Origin: Micropruina sonneratiae
GTDB taxonomy: Bacteria > Actinomycetota > Actinomycetes > Propionibacteriales > Propionibacteriaceae
Reading direction: 5' to 3'
Assembly: GCF_025972045.1 (NCBI RefSeq)
Contig: NZ_JAPDHX010000004.1
Location: 62,001 to 126,000 of the forward strand
DNA length: 64,000 nucleotides
Within the stretch, counting starts at the first letter, position 1. Each line of letters opens with the position of its first letter. The translations under genes were made by a program, and so were the position numbers. This document shows positions 35,294 to 43,782 of the stretch, one piece after another. The notes under the pieces were generated by a model. It was given only the letters and a program-made list of their open reading frames with translations, was not told the origin of the DNA and did not search any database.

Positions 35294-36225
35294 TCGTGGA
35301 CTTCATCCGCGAGCACGCCAACCACACACCCGCCGAGGGCGGGCTGCGATGGGGAGTGGAGCCGATCTGTACCGTGCTGTCCGAGCATGGTGTGACGATT
35401 GCCCCGTCGACCTACTACGAGTGGCGCGACAAGCTGCCCACCAAACGGCAGCGACGCGACACCGTGCTGCTGCAGCACATCCGCCGGGTCCACGCCGACA
35501 ACTTCGGGGTGTATGGCCCGCGGAAAGTATGGCTGTCGTTGAACCGGGAAGGGATCCCGGTCGCCCGCTGCACCATCGAGCGACTGATGAAAGCCGCTGG
35601 GCTGGCCGGAGTGGTGCGTGGCAAGGTCAAACGCACCACCATCGCCGGCGTCGGTCCCAGGCCCGATGACCTGGTCAAACGCAAGTTCGAGCCGTTGGCT
35701 CCCAATCGCTTGTGGGTCGCGGACTTCACCTACGTGTCCACCTGGGCCGGCTGGGTGTTTGTTGCGTTCGTGATCGACGCCTACGCCCGCCGCATCCTCG
35801 GCTGGCGCACCGCGACCAGCATGACCACCGAGTTGGTCCTCGATGCCATCGAGCAGGCCATCTGGACCAGGCAACAAGACAATCGTGACCAGTTCGACGA
35901 TCTCGTGGCCCACAACGATCGCGGCGTCCAATACCTGTCGGTGGCCTACGGCCAGCGGCTCGCCGACGCGGGCATCACACCGTCGGTCGGCGCCGTCGGC
36001 TCCTCCTATGACAACGCCCTGGCCGAGAGCATCAACGGCCTGTACAAAACCGAAGTGATCCGCCGCCAGGGACCCTGGCGCAACCTCGACACCGTCGAGA
36101 TCGCCACCGCGACATGGGTCGATTGGTACAACCACCGCCGCATCAACCAGTACTGCGGCGACATGCCCCCAGCCGTACTGGAACAAGTCCACTACGCTCA
36201 ACAACAACCCTCAGCAGCAAGCTGA
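35290..36225 (+). CDS. IS3-family transposase OrfB (DDE integrase fold)
   Basis: 311 residues from GTG 35290, overlapping the OrfA stop (GTGA). The HTH_21 region (EHANHTPAEGGLRWGVEPIC TVL) precedes the rve core with catalytic D in WVADFTYVST, D in VAHNDRGVQYLS and E in SYDNALAESINGLYKTEVI. Length and motifs are intact. It catalyses excision and insertion of the IS together with OrfA. Confidence 0.93.
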   Translation: MIVDFIREHANHTPAEGGLRWGVEPICTVLSEHGVTIAPSTYYEWRDKLPTKRQRRDTVLLQHIRRVHADNFGVYGPRKVWLSLNREGIPVARCTIERLMKAAGLAGVVRGKVKRTTIAGVGPRPDDLVKRKFEPLAPNRLWVADFTYVSTWAGWVFVAFVIDAYARRILGWRTATSMTTELVLDAIEQAIWTRQQDNRDQFDDLVAHNDRGVQYLSVAYGQRLADAGITPSVGAVGSSYDNALAESINGLYKTEVIRRQGPWRNLDTVEIATATWVDWYNHRRINQYCGDMPPAVLEQVHYAQQQPSAAS

Positions 36226-36265
36226 GGAAGCCAAACCAGCAAGTCTCCGGACACGCCGGGGCGGT

Positions 36266-36409
36266 TCACGTGATCTTGTCCCGCGACTGAACCCGGTTCT
36301 CCTTCGTCGACGCATCGAAGTCGACCAACGGTGACACCGCACCGACTACACCCACCCCATGCGGAAACACATCCTCAAACCTCACCGCGAACGGCCCCTG
36401 AACAGACAT
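36266..36409 (-). pseudogene. 5' fragment of a Pra-like (AICE replication activator) gene cut by IS3
   Basis: From ATG 36409 (upstream AGGGAAGAGGGAG) the frame reads MSVQGPFAVRFEDVFPHGVG, then DFDASTKENRVQSRDK, and stops at TGA 36266-36268, which belongs to the IS inverted repeat. 'DVFP-G-x-x-VG' followed by 'DFDAST...QS-DK' is the start of the plasmid replication/integration/excision activator family of pSAM2-like elements as I remember it. Only 47 residues remain, so it is dead. It is divergent from a GntR gene, like pra and its repressor korSA. Confidence 0.6.
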
Positions 36410-36535
36410 CTCGACTCCCTCTTCCCTCAGGTTGCCTATGCACCCTGGTCTTATTTAACACTGTACCAACTTGCCTAGCCATGTCAAGCGTTGACTAAGT
36501 GCACTAGTTGGCTAGCGTGGCTCTACCCTGTTCAC
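36410..36535. promoter_or_regulatory. Divergent promoter region of the Pra-like fragment and GntR gene
   Basis: 126 bp, AT-rich for the region. It holds an inverted repeat CTAGCCA (36475-36481)/TGGCTAG (36509-36515) and the related direct motifs TTGCCTAGCC and TTGGCTAGCG. A GntR repressor would be expected to bind here to shut both promoters. Confidence 0.45.
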
Positions 36536-37399
36536 ATGACCGATGAACCGGACGCCGCCTTGGACCCCGATGACCCAAGGCCGCCATACGTCCAAGTGGC
36601 GACCAGGCTGCGAGCCGCGATACTCACAGGGCGTGTAGCACCAGGGGAGCGCCTCCCCAGCCAAACCGAGCTCGCCAAGCGCTACGGCGTGGCTCGAATG
36701 ACGGTCCAACAGGCGCTCCGACTGCTCAAGGACGAGTACCTCGTCGTGTCACGGCAAGGAAGCGGGGTTTTCGCTCGTCAACGTATGGAGCGGCCAGTGG
36801 GCATTCGTCCACATATCGAGGCGGCCTTCACCGAAGACGCCGTCACTATCGATTTCGCCGGCTACACCGGGGAGACGCTTGCCGGTTCCCTGCTAGAGCC
36901 AATCGACAAGATCCGCGACGGGCGCCTTCACCCCAGCACGATCACGCTGAGGATGATGTTGGCAGACATGAGCCGGCCAATCGCCATCCCCTCCAGGGCA
37001 GGCGAAACACCGGGTGACGATCCACGGATTCGCCAACGCATGGCGAAGACCACCGATCGCTATGCAGGAGGCCTCGCCGAGAGCCTGAACGAACTTCAGC
37101 AGCTTGGCCTAGTCGCGGAGGTCCAAGTAGCCATTCGCGTCCACAGTGCTGCGCCGCTCTTCAAGCTGTACCTAATCAATCACCACGAGGCATTCATTGG
37201 CTTCTACCCCGTCCACACGCGCACCCTTACCATCAGCGGCGAGGCAGTTCCTGCCTTCGATGTTTTGGGCAAGGACGCTCACTTGTTCCACCACTCAGCC
37301 GATACGGACCCAGAATCCCTGGGCAGCCTGTACGTGACCGAAATGGAGAACTGGTTCGAGTCCGTCTGGCATACGATCGCTCGGCCATGGCAGCCGTGA
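36536..37399 (+). CDS. GntR-type regulator (KorSA-like position)
   Basis: 287 residues from ATG 36536; the TTG at 36491 lies in the operator region. The winged HTH is at about 17-85 (YVQVATRLRAAILTGRVAPG; LPSQTELAKRYGVARMTVQQAL). The C-terminal domain is not UTRA-like: VTIDFAGYTGETLAG and LYVTEMENWFESVWHTI resemble GntR proteins paired with HAD hydrolases in streptomycetes. It overlaps the HAD gene by 13 bp. In pSAM2-like elements a GntR repressor (KorSA) controls pra, and here the Pra-like fragment is divergent, so the same role is plausible but unproven. Confidence 0.82.
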   Translation: MTDEPDAALDPDDPRPPYVQVATRLRAAILTGRVAPGERLPSQTELAKRYGVARMTVQQALRLLKDEYLVVSRQGSGVFARQRMERPVGIRPHIEAAFTEDAVTIDFAGYTGETLAGSLLEPIDKIRDGRLHPSTITLRMMLADMSRPIAIPSRAGETPGDDPRIRQRMAKTTDRYAGGLAESLNELQQLGLVAEVQVAIRVHSAAPLFKLYLINHHEAFIGFYPVHTRTLTISGEAVPAFDVLGKDAHLFHHSADTDPESLGSLYVTEMENWFESVWHTIARPWQP

Positions 37400-38109
37400 G
37401 GTTCCAAGATGGCACCAAGCGCGACGACAGCGCGGTCGTTGCCGTCCTTGGCGCAACCTGGCCACTACTGTTGGACTTTGACGGCCCGGTCACACCCATG
37501 TTCGTCGGCGGGCGGAACCTGATGGTGTCGGACTTGATGCGAGCCCAAATTCCCAAAGGAATTGCCGTCCCGGTCGAGATCAACGCGACGGTAGACCCGC
37601 TGGCGGTCCTCCGCTGGTGCACTCGCTACGCGCCAGCCGACGTCGCAGCCGCAGTTGAGGCGGCCGGCGCTCGCGGGGAGTTGCGGGCGGTCGCAGAGTC
37701 TGCGCTCACGCCTGGGGCCGGCGAACTCCTGGCCGCCTGCCGGGTCGTTGGTAGACCAGTCGCCATCGTGAGCAACAACGCCATCGAAGCGATCGAAGCC
37801 TTCCTGGATCGACACGGCCTGAGAACGTCGGTAGACCACATCGCGGCCCGAATCCCAGGTCACGCCGAGTTGATGAAGCCTCACCCAGACTCCCTAATCC
37901 GCGCCATCACTGCACTCGACGCCGAGCCCGAGCGCTGCGCTCTGGTTGGCGACGCTGTGACCGACGTTCAAGCGAGCAAGTCCATCGGTGTTCGCGCCAT
38001 CGGATTTGCAAAGACACAGCGGCGCGGCCTGGAGCTCGCCCAGGCGGGCGCCGAGGCAATCGTGGATTCCATCGGCGCACTGGCGGCCACTATTCGAAGG
38101 ATTCCCTAA
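37387..38109 (+). CDS. HAD-superfamily hydrolase
   Basis: 240 residues. Motif I is LLLDFDGPVT (D30, D32), motif II VAIVSNN, motif III K in LMKPHPDSL, motif IV ALVGDAVTDVQAS. A helical cap lies between motifs I and II, as in subclass I phosphatases. The start ATG lies within the end of the GntR gene, so the two are translationally coupled. Substrate unknown; a small phosphorylated ligand sensed by the GntR partner is a guess. Confidence 0.88.
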   Translation: MAAVRFQDGTKRDDSAVVAVLGATWPLLLDFDGPVTPMFVGGRNLMVSDLMRAQIPKGIAVPVEINATVDPLAVLRWCTRYAPADVAAAVEAAGARGELRAVAESALTPGAGELLAACRVVGRPVAIVSNNAIEAIEAFLDRHGLRTSVDHIAARIPGHAELMKPHPDSLIRAITALDAEPERCALVGDAVTDVQASKSIGVRAIGFAKTQRRGLELAQAGAEAIVDSIGALAATIRRIP

Positions 38110-38555
38110 CGAACAGCAATCAGGGCGGGGACGCATCTCTGTTCAATCATGAGCACGGTCAACCTAGAGCGCCGCTGAGTGAGTCAGCTACGATCGACCG
38201 ATTCAACCCAGCCGCGCAGCCCCTGGGCATGCACCCAGGACGAAGCAATCGCCACACTCGAGGAGGGAGTGATGTCGTGAGTGCCGAGCAACGCGTGTGC
38301 GAACTGGTCATGCTTACGCCGACTGGATCATCGCCACGACCATGAGCCTATCGTAGTGGCTCCCCTGGGAGAGCGGACTCCAGCGCGTCGGACTCCGGGC
38401 CACATTGCTCCCACAATGGGGCGCCTGAGGGCCGGAAGATGGACCAGGCGGTAGTATGCGGCTCCGAAGCCGTCGCGACCTGGTTGATCCATGTCTCCTC
38501 GGACATGTGCCCACTCGGCCGCATCGGCGGAGCAAAAACTCAAGGGGGAAACCAA
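38110..38555. other. Intergenic region before the membrane-protein pair
   Basis: About 445 bp without a supported gene. GGAGGGAG at 38262 is followed by very short frames (a 22-codon frame from GTG 38278), too short to judge. Otherwise I see nothing definite; promoters for the AT-richer downstream operon should be here. Confidence 0.35.
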
Positions 38556-39194
38556 ATGCATCGTGATAGCGGCGTTGCCGCAGTGGCGACGTTGCTAGGG
38601 GGTTTCGGACTTATGAATGCGCTCTACGTATTCTCGGAGCCCGACGACACGAGAGGCCTGTACTCATACTGGTCAGCAACACTGGGAGATGCAATCGCGC
38701 TGCCCGTCCTGGTAGCCGCCCTGGTGGAAGCCCAGCATCATTTGTTGCGCGAAAGGATGACCCCGTGGGCCATTGGCGTTGTGGGTGCAGTTCTGGGCGC
38801 TGCGGGTGGTCTGACCACCCAGATCGCATGGCTGGCGGATCCGAATCCCGAGACGAACTGGACCCTTCCGCGGCCGCACACCTTCACGACCGCGGGCTAT
38901 TACCATGCCGCGTTTACGATTGCGATTTCTGCCGTGCTGGGAGCGCTGATTGCACGAGTTGCATGGCTCAGCGGATACACCTTCAAAGCCGGTAAGCAAC
39001 TTCCGCCGTCTGCCAAACACGCCTTAATGATTGCGACGGGCGCGATCACTCTATTCGCCCTACTCGCGACAGCTGACAACCTACGCAATCTTGATCGCGC
39101 AGCGAGCACAGCAAGTCTGAAGGTCATAGCGACAGCAGCCGGCGTTGTCGCCGCCGCTGGCTCCGCAGTCCTGTGGCTACGAAGGAAGAAGTGA
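38556..39194 (+). CDS. Polytopic membrane protein, first of a two-gene operon
   Basis: 212 residues from ATG 38556 with AAGGGGGAAA upstream; the in-frame start at 38439 lacks a ribosome site. About six hydrophobic helices: VAAVATLLGGFGLMNALYVF, ALPVLVAALVEAQ, AIGVVGAVLGAAGGLTTQIAWL, AAFTIAISAVLGALIARVAWL, LMIATGAITLFALLATA and VVAAAGSAVLWL, ending in RRKK. No family recognised. Codons are AT-richer than the surrounding chromosome, which suggests foreign origin. Its stop overlaps the next gene (GTGA). Confidence 0.75.
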   Translation: MHRDSGVAAVATLLGGFGLMNALYVFSEPDDTRGLYSYWSATLGDAIALPVLVAALVEAQHHLLRERMTPWAIGVVGAVLGAAGGLTTQIAWLADPNPETNWTLPRPHTFTTAGYYHAAFTIAISAVLGALIARVAWLSGYTFKAGKQLPPSAKHALMIATGAITLFALLATADNLRNLDRAASTASLKVIATAAGVVAAAGSAVLWLRRKK

Positions 39195-40672
39195 CTGTAC
39201 CTCTCGCATCGGCCCTCATGGCCATCGGAACCATTTGCCCAGCAATATGGTTGGGCACCTGGAAGCGAAACGGGACCACGTGGGCCGAGCGTTTAGTGTG
39301 GATCGCTAGTGGAATTCTCATTCCCTTACCTCTCCTGATCGCAACAACACAAGGCGCTGGCGCGCTCCTGGAACTACGACGGGCGGCATTCATCTGTACC
39401 GCACTCTTAGGAATCTGGTGGTTCCTTTTCGCCCGCGCAGTCACAAGGATACTGTCACCAGGATTCGCCTTCGGCGACCTCGAAACACTCCCCCGCGAGG
39501 ATCCCTGGGGTGACATGGTTGATATGCGCCGAACAGAAGCTCAGCTCGGCCGCACGGGCACGCGCGTGGCGGGTTGGATAAATGGCCTATTCTTTAGCTT
39601 ACTCTTTCCGGTCACCATCGTGACACTCGTGGAACGCGTCACCAACTGGCCCACCCTTGCAAATGGTGTTATCTGGGCGCTGTATTTTGCTCTTATCGGG
39701 AACTGGATGTTTCCCACATACCACGCTGTTGTGGCTCGATTGAGCATACTCCCCGATCACAGGAGCAAGGATCGAGCAATCGGCGCGCTGTATATGGTAT
39801 ATGTCGGGCAGGCAGGCTCCATCACGATCCTTTCGGCTGCGCTCTTCTTCGATCAGGTAGCAACTACCTGGATTACAATGCTGAGCCGTGAAGCGTTCCT
39901 GGTTGGAGCCTATCTGGCGGGACTAGTACTCCTTGTGATTGCCCTCAGCTCACCCCGTCATCGAACAATGTTGGCGGCATACGCTTCAGCCCTCGCTCTC
40001 ATCGCAACTGTTTGGGAGTTCGTGCACCACCTTCCCGGGTTCGAGTGGTATCCATTAATGATAGCAACGGCGGCACCCATCGCACTTGCAGATTCCATCA
40101 ATTGGAATGGATTTAAACACCATGGCCGCACAATCACTAAGCCAGCAATATTCGCGGTCGCTGCAATCAGCTTGTCTTGCGGACTTTCCTTGTACCTCGT
40201 CGCCGAATGGGTGGTTACATCCTTGCCCTATGCCAGTCGCGACCACGTGACCATCTGTTTCGCATTCGTGGTCCTTGGCTGGATGTACTACTGCCTAGCC
40301 GCATTGGCTATAGCGACACCGGACCAATCTACGATTGTGCGAAGCGACAACGGCCCGGTTTTCAATGTGTGCCATGATTCACTAATCTATGCCGGATCGT
40401 TACTGATGGGGTTCGCGCCGGTCGCCGTGTTTTCTCGAATCGGCGTCGACTCGTCCGCGGAATCGCGCGTCAGCCTCATAGCTCTAGTTGTCTATATTCT
40501 GACAGCGATAATCTTGGCTGCTGAGTTCATAGGTGAAGGGAATCGACACCGCAAGACTCAGAGCGTGGGCGGTCCGAAAGACCTGGACCGCCGTATGGTG
40601 TATCAGTGGACTGCTGTCGGAGTCATGATCGCCAGCGGTTGGTTGTATCTCGTCCTCCTTATCTGGCACTAG
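39191..40672 (+). CDS. Large polytopic membrane protein, second of the operon
   Basis: 493 residues from GTG 39191, whose GTGA overlaps the previous stop and which has AAGGAAGAA before it. About 12 to 13 hydrophobic segments; polar loops include LETLPREDPWGDMVDMRR and IATPDQSTIVRSDN. No transporter signature or catalytic motif is evident. Coupled translation with the 212-residue membrane protein implies a two-component membrane complex. AT-rich codons (ATA, TTA, AAT) set it apart from neighbours. Confidence 0.75.
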   Translation: MTVPLASALMAIGTICPAIWLGTWKRNGTTWAERLVWIASGILIPLPLLIATTQGAGALLELRRAAFICTALLGIWWFLFARAVTRILSPGFAFGDLETLPREDPWGDMVDMRRTEAQLGRTGTRVAGWINGLFFSLLFPVTIVTLVERVTNWPTLANGVIWALYFALIGNWMFPTYHAVVARLSILPDHRSKDRAIGALYMVYVGQAGSITILSAALFFDQVATTWITMLSREAFLVGAYLAGLVLLVIALSSPRHRTMLAAYASALALIATVWEFVHHLPGFEWYPLMIATAAPIALADSINWNGFKHHGRTITKPAIFAVAAISLSCGLSLYLVAEWVVTSLPYASRDHVTICFAFVVLGWMYYCLAALAIATPDQSTIVRSDNGPVFNVCHDSLIYAGSLLMGFAPVAVFSRIGVDSSAESRVSLIALVVYILTAIILAAEFIGEGNRHRKTQSVGGPKDLDRRMVYQWTAVGVMIASGWLYLVLLIWH

Positions 40673-40913
40673 TTTCACGCGTCCCCGAGCCAATAGTCAT
40701 GATCCAGTCGGCCCACACCAGCCAACGATCGTCGAAGGTGATGAACCCCGCGCAGCGCGCGACCAAGGCGAACGGTTGCACCCTGCTCTGCTGATTCTGG
40801 CTCTTGTAGGTCAAGGCGCGGCTCACGCCGCGCAAGGCTGCGGTCCGTGTCCTCGCTCCGCTTCGCTGCGCTGCGGGCCGGTCCTCGCCAGCCTGAAGTT
40901 GGCCGGGCGGAAG
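40673..40913. other. Gap with a short unassigned minus-strand frame
   Basis: On the minus strand a frame reads VQPFALVARCAGFITFDDRW LVWADWIMTIGSG and stops inside the end of the upstream membrane gene. It is about 40 codons, convincing in composition but unrecognised, perhaps the tail of a lost gene. The rest (40815-40905) is very GC-rich with the tract CTCCGCTTCGCTGCGCTGCG and no gene. Confidence 0.3.
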
Positions 40914-41912
40914 TCAGCTCTCACCGTCCTCGACGTACCCAATCCCGCGGTAGACGGCCAACGGGATCAGAGAGAATCCCGGTGCTGACGGCAGATCTAC
41001 CATCCCTCGCGATGTCGCTAGAAAGTTCCCGACCAGGTCCACGAACTTACCGCGGTTAACACTCCCATCAGGATCCGTCACGTCCACCACGGCGGCTGGC
41101 GCAATCCGACTCCCAAACTGCCCAATTATTCCGACGACTGTCCACTCTTGTTCAGCAAGACCGTAGCGCGAAAACAAGATCTCTGGCGATGAGTCCATGA
41201 AACGACGCCCCGCCTCCAACCTCGTACTTATGATTGGCCCTTCTGCTCCAAGGGGTCGGAGCATGAGGTGTGCTCCATCTTGAAAGACTCCGCGAGTGAT
41301 TCGAATAAGACCGGCCAGCTGAGTCCGCTCCGTACCCATTACCGGAATGATTTCCTCAGCGGGCAGATAGTCCTCAGGATAGATCGGTTGTGCAGGTGCG
41401 CGAGGGCTGCGTGCATCTCGTTCTGCCTTCTTCTGAGCCGGAGTTTTCGCTTTTGGTGGAACGATCGGCTTGACAGGCTTAACCTCGCCATTGCCCGTAA
41501 TTCCCATGCCGTGCAACCCGACCGCTGCAGTGGCGATTCCCACAATCGCATCTGATATTTGTTTGGGATGAAAGAGCGTACCCGGAGACGTGATGCGAAC
41601 TATTTGGCCTGCACGCGCGATATCCTCAATGCTATTCCACGTCTCGGACTCAGCGAGTTCCGTGGAAAGATCGCTGAGCATGCCAAGTGTCTCTAAGTCA
41701 GCCTCAAGATCCTTGAACAATCCGTCTGCGAGATTGCGTTCAGTTTGCTCCTCGGCTCCAACCTCGGCGCTGCCACTCAAGACCTTGAGGTCGAAGCCGG
41801 CCCGCTTTCGTCGCCCGGCTACGTTGATCGCCTTCTCGGGGATACCATCGTAGAGCTGTCCAGCTAGGCCAGAAACTCGGTCGACATCGACATATATGTA
41901 TTCACGTAGGAA
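40914..41912 (-). CDS. DUF6414-like protein
   Basis: 332 residues from GTG 41912, with AGGGGAG six bases upstream; ATG 41918 is the alternative and the longer frame to 41972 has no ribosome site. The N-terminus FLREYIYVDVDRVSGLAGQL is the hallmark start of DUF6414 proteins. A middle Lys/Pro-rich linker (VKPIVPPKAKTPAQKK) separates it from a C-terminal strand-rich region ending VYRGIGYVEDGES. Molecular function of the family is unknown to me. It lies at the right end of the island, facing the membrane pair. Confidence 0.65.
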   Translation of the reverse strand, partial: FLREYIYVDVDRVSGLAGQLYDGIPEKAINVAGRRKRAGFDLKVLSGSAEVGAEEQTERNLADGLFKDLEADLETLGMLSDLSTELAESETWNSIEDIARAGQIVRITSPGTLFHPKQISDAIVGIATAAVGLHGMGITGNGEVKPVKPIVPPKAKTPAQKKAERDARSPRAPAQPIYPEDYLPAEEIIPVMGTERTQLAGLIRITRGVFQDGAHLMLRPLGAEGPIISTRLEAGRRFMDSSPEILFSRYGLAEQEWTVVGIIGQFGSRIAPAAVVDVTDPDGSVNRGKFVDLVGNFLATSRGMVDLPSAPGFSLIPLAVYRGIGYVEDGES

Positions 41913-42345
41913 CACAACCATCTCCCCTATTAAACCCCGAGCAACACATGCATTAAGCGAACGCGTTGACATTCAGCGTAAGCATAGACGAGTCCACCCC
42001 CAAACGGGGCAGCTCCACATGAGACTAGGCACCCTGCTCCACAAGGCGACCCGAGCACAGTGGAACCAACGCAAGCGACCCACGCCCACAGCATCCTACG
42101 GATCGTTGATCGCAGACAACACTGGGGGGAGGTCGGCGCTTAGCCGCGCCCGTCGTTCAGCACCGCCCCACCAACGAACGTCCTCTCACGCTGACGACAC
42201 ATCAAGGCCCACCCCCCATCGCGACGCCCACCCTGGGACACATTTCGGACACAAGCGGGCCAATCGAGTTCCCCGTGGTGCAAGCCTGTGAAGCCTTGCA
42301 AGGCTCAGACCCACCAATCGTAAGTCTCTTCGAGCAAGTCGGTTT
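41913..42345. other. Non-coding right end of the island
   Basis: No supported gene. It holds a perfect 14-bp palindrome AGCCTTGCAAGGCT (42292-42305), 40 bp from attR, which could be an integrase arm or excisionase site. Frames antisense to the tRNA remnant (RDSNPGC type) are artefacts. Confidence 0.45.
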
Positions 42346-42392
42346 GCCCTTTCAAGGCGGCAGCCCGGGTTCGAATCCCGTTGGGGATGCCA
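42346..42392 (+). repeat. Right attachment repeat (attR), displaced tRNA-Glu 3' half
   Basis: Copy of 29595-29641 with one difference (C42365), lacking the tRNA 5' half, so it is not a functional tRNA. It marks the right boundary of the island, 14 bp before the stop of the next chromosomal gene. Confidence 0.88.
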
Positions 42393-42405
42393 GTTCTCCC
42401 TCGGC

Positions 42406-43782
42406 TCAGGTCCACAGACCGCCGGGCTGAAACACCTCGTCGACGAGTTGGTCAAACCAACCCAGTTCACGGGCCAGATCGAGCACGCTGTACCGCGACC
42501 GGTAGTAGACGGCGCCGAAGAACGTCTCCCTGACCCTGTCGGCGGTGAGCCCGATGTCCTCCGGCGCGCTGGGCGCGCCCGCCTGCCTCAGCATCGCCTG
42601 CAGCTGGTGTGCCGGGACGAGTTGTCGCACCAGTCGTTGGTGCAGGGCGTCCCACTGCTCGAGGACGCCGCCGAGCCGGACGGCCAGGGCGTACCGGTCG
42701 AGGTACTTGGCCCGGGTCTCCTTCAGGCAATGTTCGGCCAGGGTTCCGCTGGTCCGTGAACGGATGTCGGCTTCGACGCTCGCCCAGTCCGGCCAGCCGA
42801 CGAGCGCGCGTTCGACGTCGTCGGCTGTCAGGGTGCGGGCGAGGAAGCGTTCGTAGAACGCGCACATCGCCAGTGTCCCGATGGCCACTTTGAACCCGTG
42901 CGACAGCGGCGGCTCGCGGTCCTGGCCGAGGTGCTCGAGTTCCCACAGGTGACTGAAGTAGTGCTCCGCACCGGAGGCCGGCCGGGTGCCGCCGTACACC
43001 TGCATGGCCAGGCCGGACAGGATCAGCCCGTTCACCAGGCCCGAGTACGCATCGGGGTCGCCGGCTGCGAGCGCCTTCGGCTGGGCCAGGACATCCGCGA
43101 CCCCGCCCTGCACGAGTTCCCAGGCGAGCGGATGCAGCGGTTCCCAGCCGACGGCGTCCGACAACAGCCAGTCGGCGCCACCCGGGATCTTGGCGGAGAG
43201 ATCGCCGTAGCCGGCGGCGACCATGCTTCCCGGTGCGGCGGCGGCCACGTCCAGATCGAAGAGGACGACCCTGGGTGCCGGACACGGCATGGTGACCTTC
43301 ACCCCGGCACGGGTCATCGGCGCGCCGAAGCCGGTGTAGCCGTCCATGGACGCCGCAGTGCCCACCACCGCATACGGCTGCTCGAGTTCACCGGAGGCCA
43401 GCTTGACCAGGTCGTTCAGGGTGCCCGAGCCGACCGCGACACCCACCGCCCCGGCACTGCGCAGTCGCTCGCGGATCGTCTCGCAGTGCTCATAGGCGGC
43501 GTACAGGGCCGGGCTGCCGGGAAAGATCAATGGCGCCGCGACCTCGACCCCGGCGCCGCGCAGGGAGGCGTCCACCGCCTCACCGGCGGCTGCCCAGGTC
43601 CGCTCGTCGGCCACCACCAGCATCGGTTGATCCGCAGTGGCCATGGCATCACGGATCAGCGCACCGCTGCGCGGCAGCAAGCCCCGGCCCACCTCGACCA
43701 CCCTGGTCTGGTCGGCCTGCGCCAGGCCCTTCTCGATCATCTCCGTGTTCACCGGTGCGGACTCCTTCGTGAGCGCGGACAC
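42406..43782 (-). CDS. sn-glycerol-1-phosphate dehydrogenase-like protein (AraM/EgsA family)
   Basis: 458 residues from GTG 43782; GTG 43752 after AAGGAG is a good alternative. NAD-binding signature GSGTLNDLVKLAS, substrate region GTAASMDGYTGFGAP, and metal-site motifs GYGDLSAKIPGGADW and SGAEHYFSHLWE match the AraM group of iron-type dehydrogenases that reduce dihydroxyacetone phosphate to glycerol-1-phosphate. The length is typical of bacterial AraM. Its role here is unknown: G1P lipids are archaeal, but some Gram-positives use G1P. It stands alone beside the island. Confidence 0.82.
   Translation of the reverse strand: MSALTKESAPVNTEMIEKGLAQADQTRVVEVGRGLLPRSGALIRDAMATADQPMLVVADERTWAAAGEAVDASLRGAGVEVAAPLIFPGSPALYAAYEHCETIRERLRSAGAVGVAVGSGTLNDLVKLASGELEQPYAVVGTAASMDGYTGFGAPMTRAGVKVTMPCPAPRVVLFDLDVAAAAPGSMVAAGYGDLSAKIPGGADWLLSDAVGWEPLHPLAWELVQGGVADVLAQPKALAAGDPDAYSGLVNGLILSGLAMQVYGGTRPASGAEHYFSHLWELEHLGQDREPPLSHGFKVAIGTLAMCAFYERFLARTLTADDVERALVGWPDWASVEADIRSRTSGTLAEHCLKETRAKYLDRYALAVRLGGVLEQWDALHQRLVRQLVPAHQLQAMLRQAGAPSAPEDIGLTADRVRETFFGAVYYRSRYSVLDLARELGWFDQLVDEVFQPGGLWT

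Larger units (their letters stand above)
34917..36268. mobile_element. IS3-family insertion sequence, about 1.35 kb
   Basis: Terminal inverted repeats: left 34917-34943 and right 36242-36268 both read TGAACCGCCCCGGC from the outside, then A/G, then TGTCCGGAG. Two overlapping reading frames, OrfA and OrfB, run between them. No perfect 3-bp target duplication is present (GGT left, CGT right). The right end supplies the stop codon of the interrupted Pra-like gene. Confidence 0.88.
29595..42392. mobile_element. Genomic island in tRNA-Glu(TTC) with 47-bp flanking direct repeats
   Basis: The 3' part of tRNA-Glu (29595-29641) is repeated at 42346-42392 with 46 of 47 bases identical. The copies are 12,751 bp apart, in the same orientation. 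Everything between is accessory: TIR protein, IS3 pieces, an integrase tail, a Pra-like fragment, GntR/HAD, membrane proteins and DUF6414. No full integrase remains inside, so the island is probably immobile or dependent on a helper such as the related integrase at 4081-5232. Flanking genes (28875 and 42406 on) look chromosomal. Confidence 0.88.

Noticed and set aside
34914-36271. Three-base target duplication around the IS3 element
   Set aside because: Flanks are GGT and CGT, not identical, and the frames on the two sides do not join, so the original junction is probably lost.
36491-36535. Upstream TTG start for the GntR gene
   Set aside because: It lies inside the inverted repeat of the divergent promoter and has no ribosome site; ATG 36536 begins just before the HTH domain.
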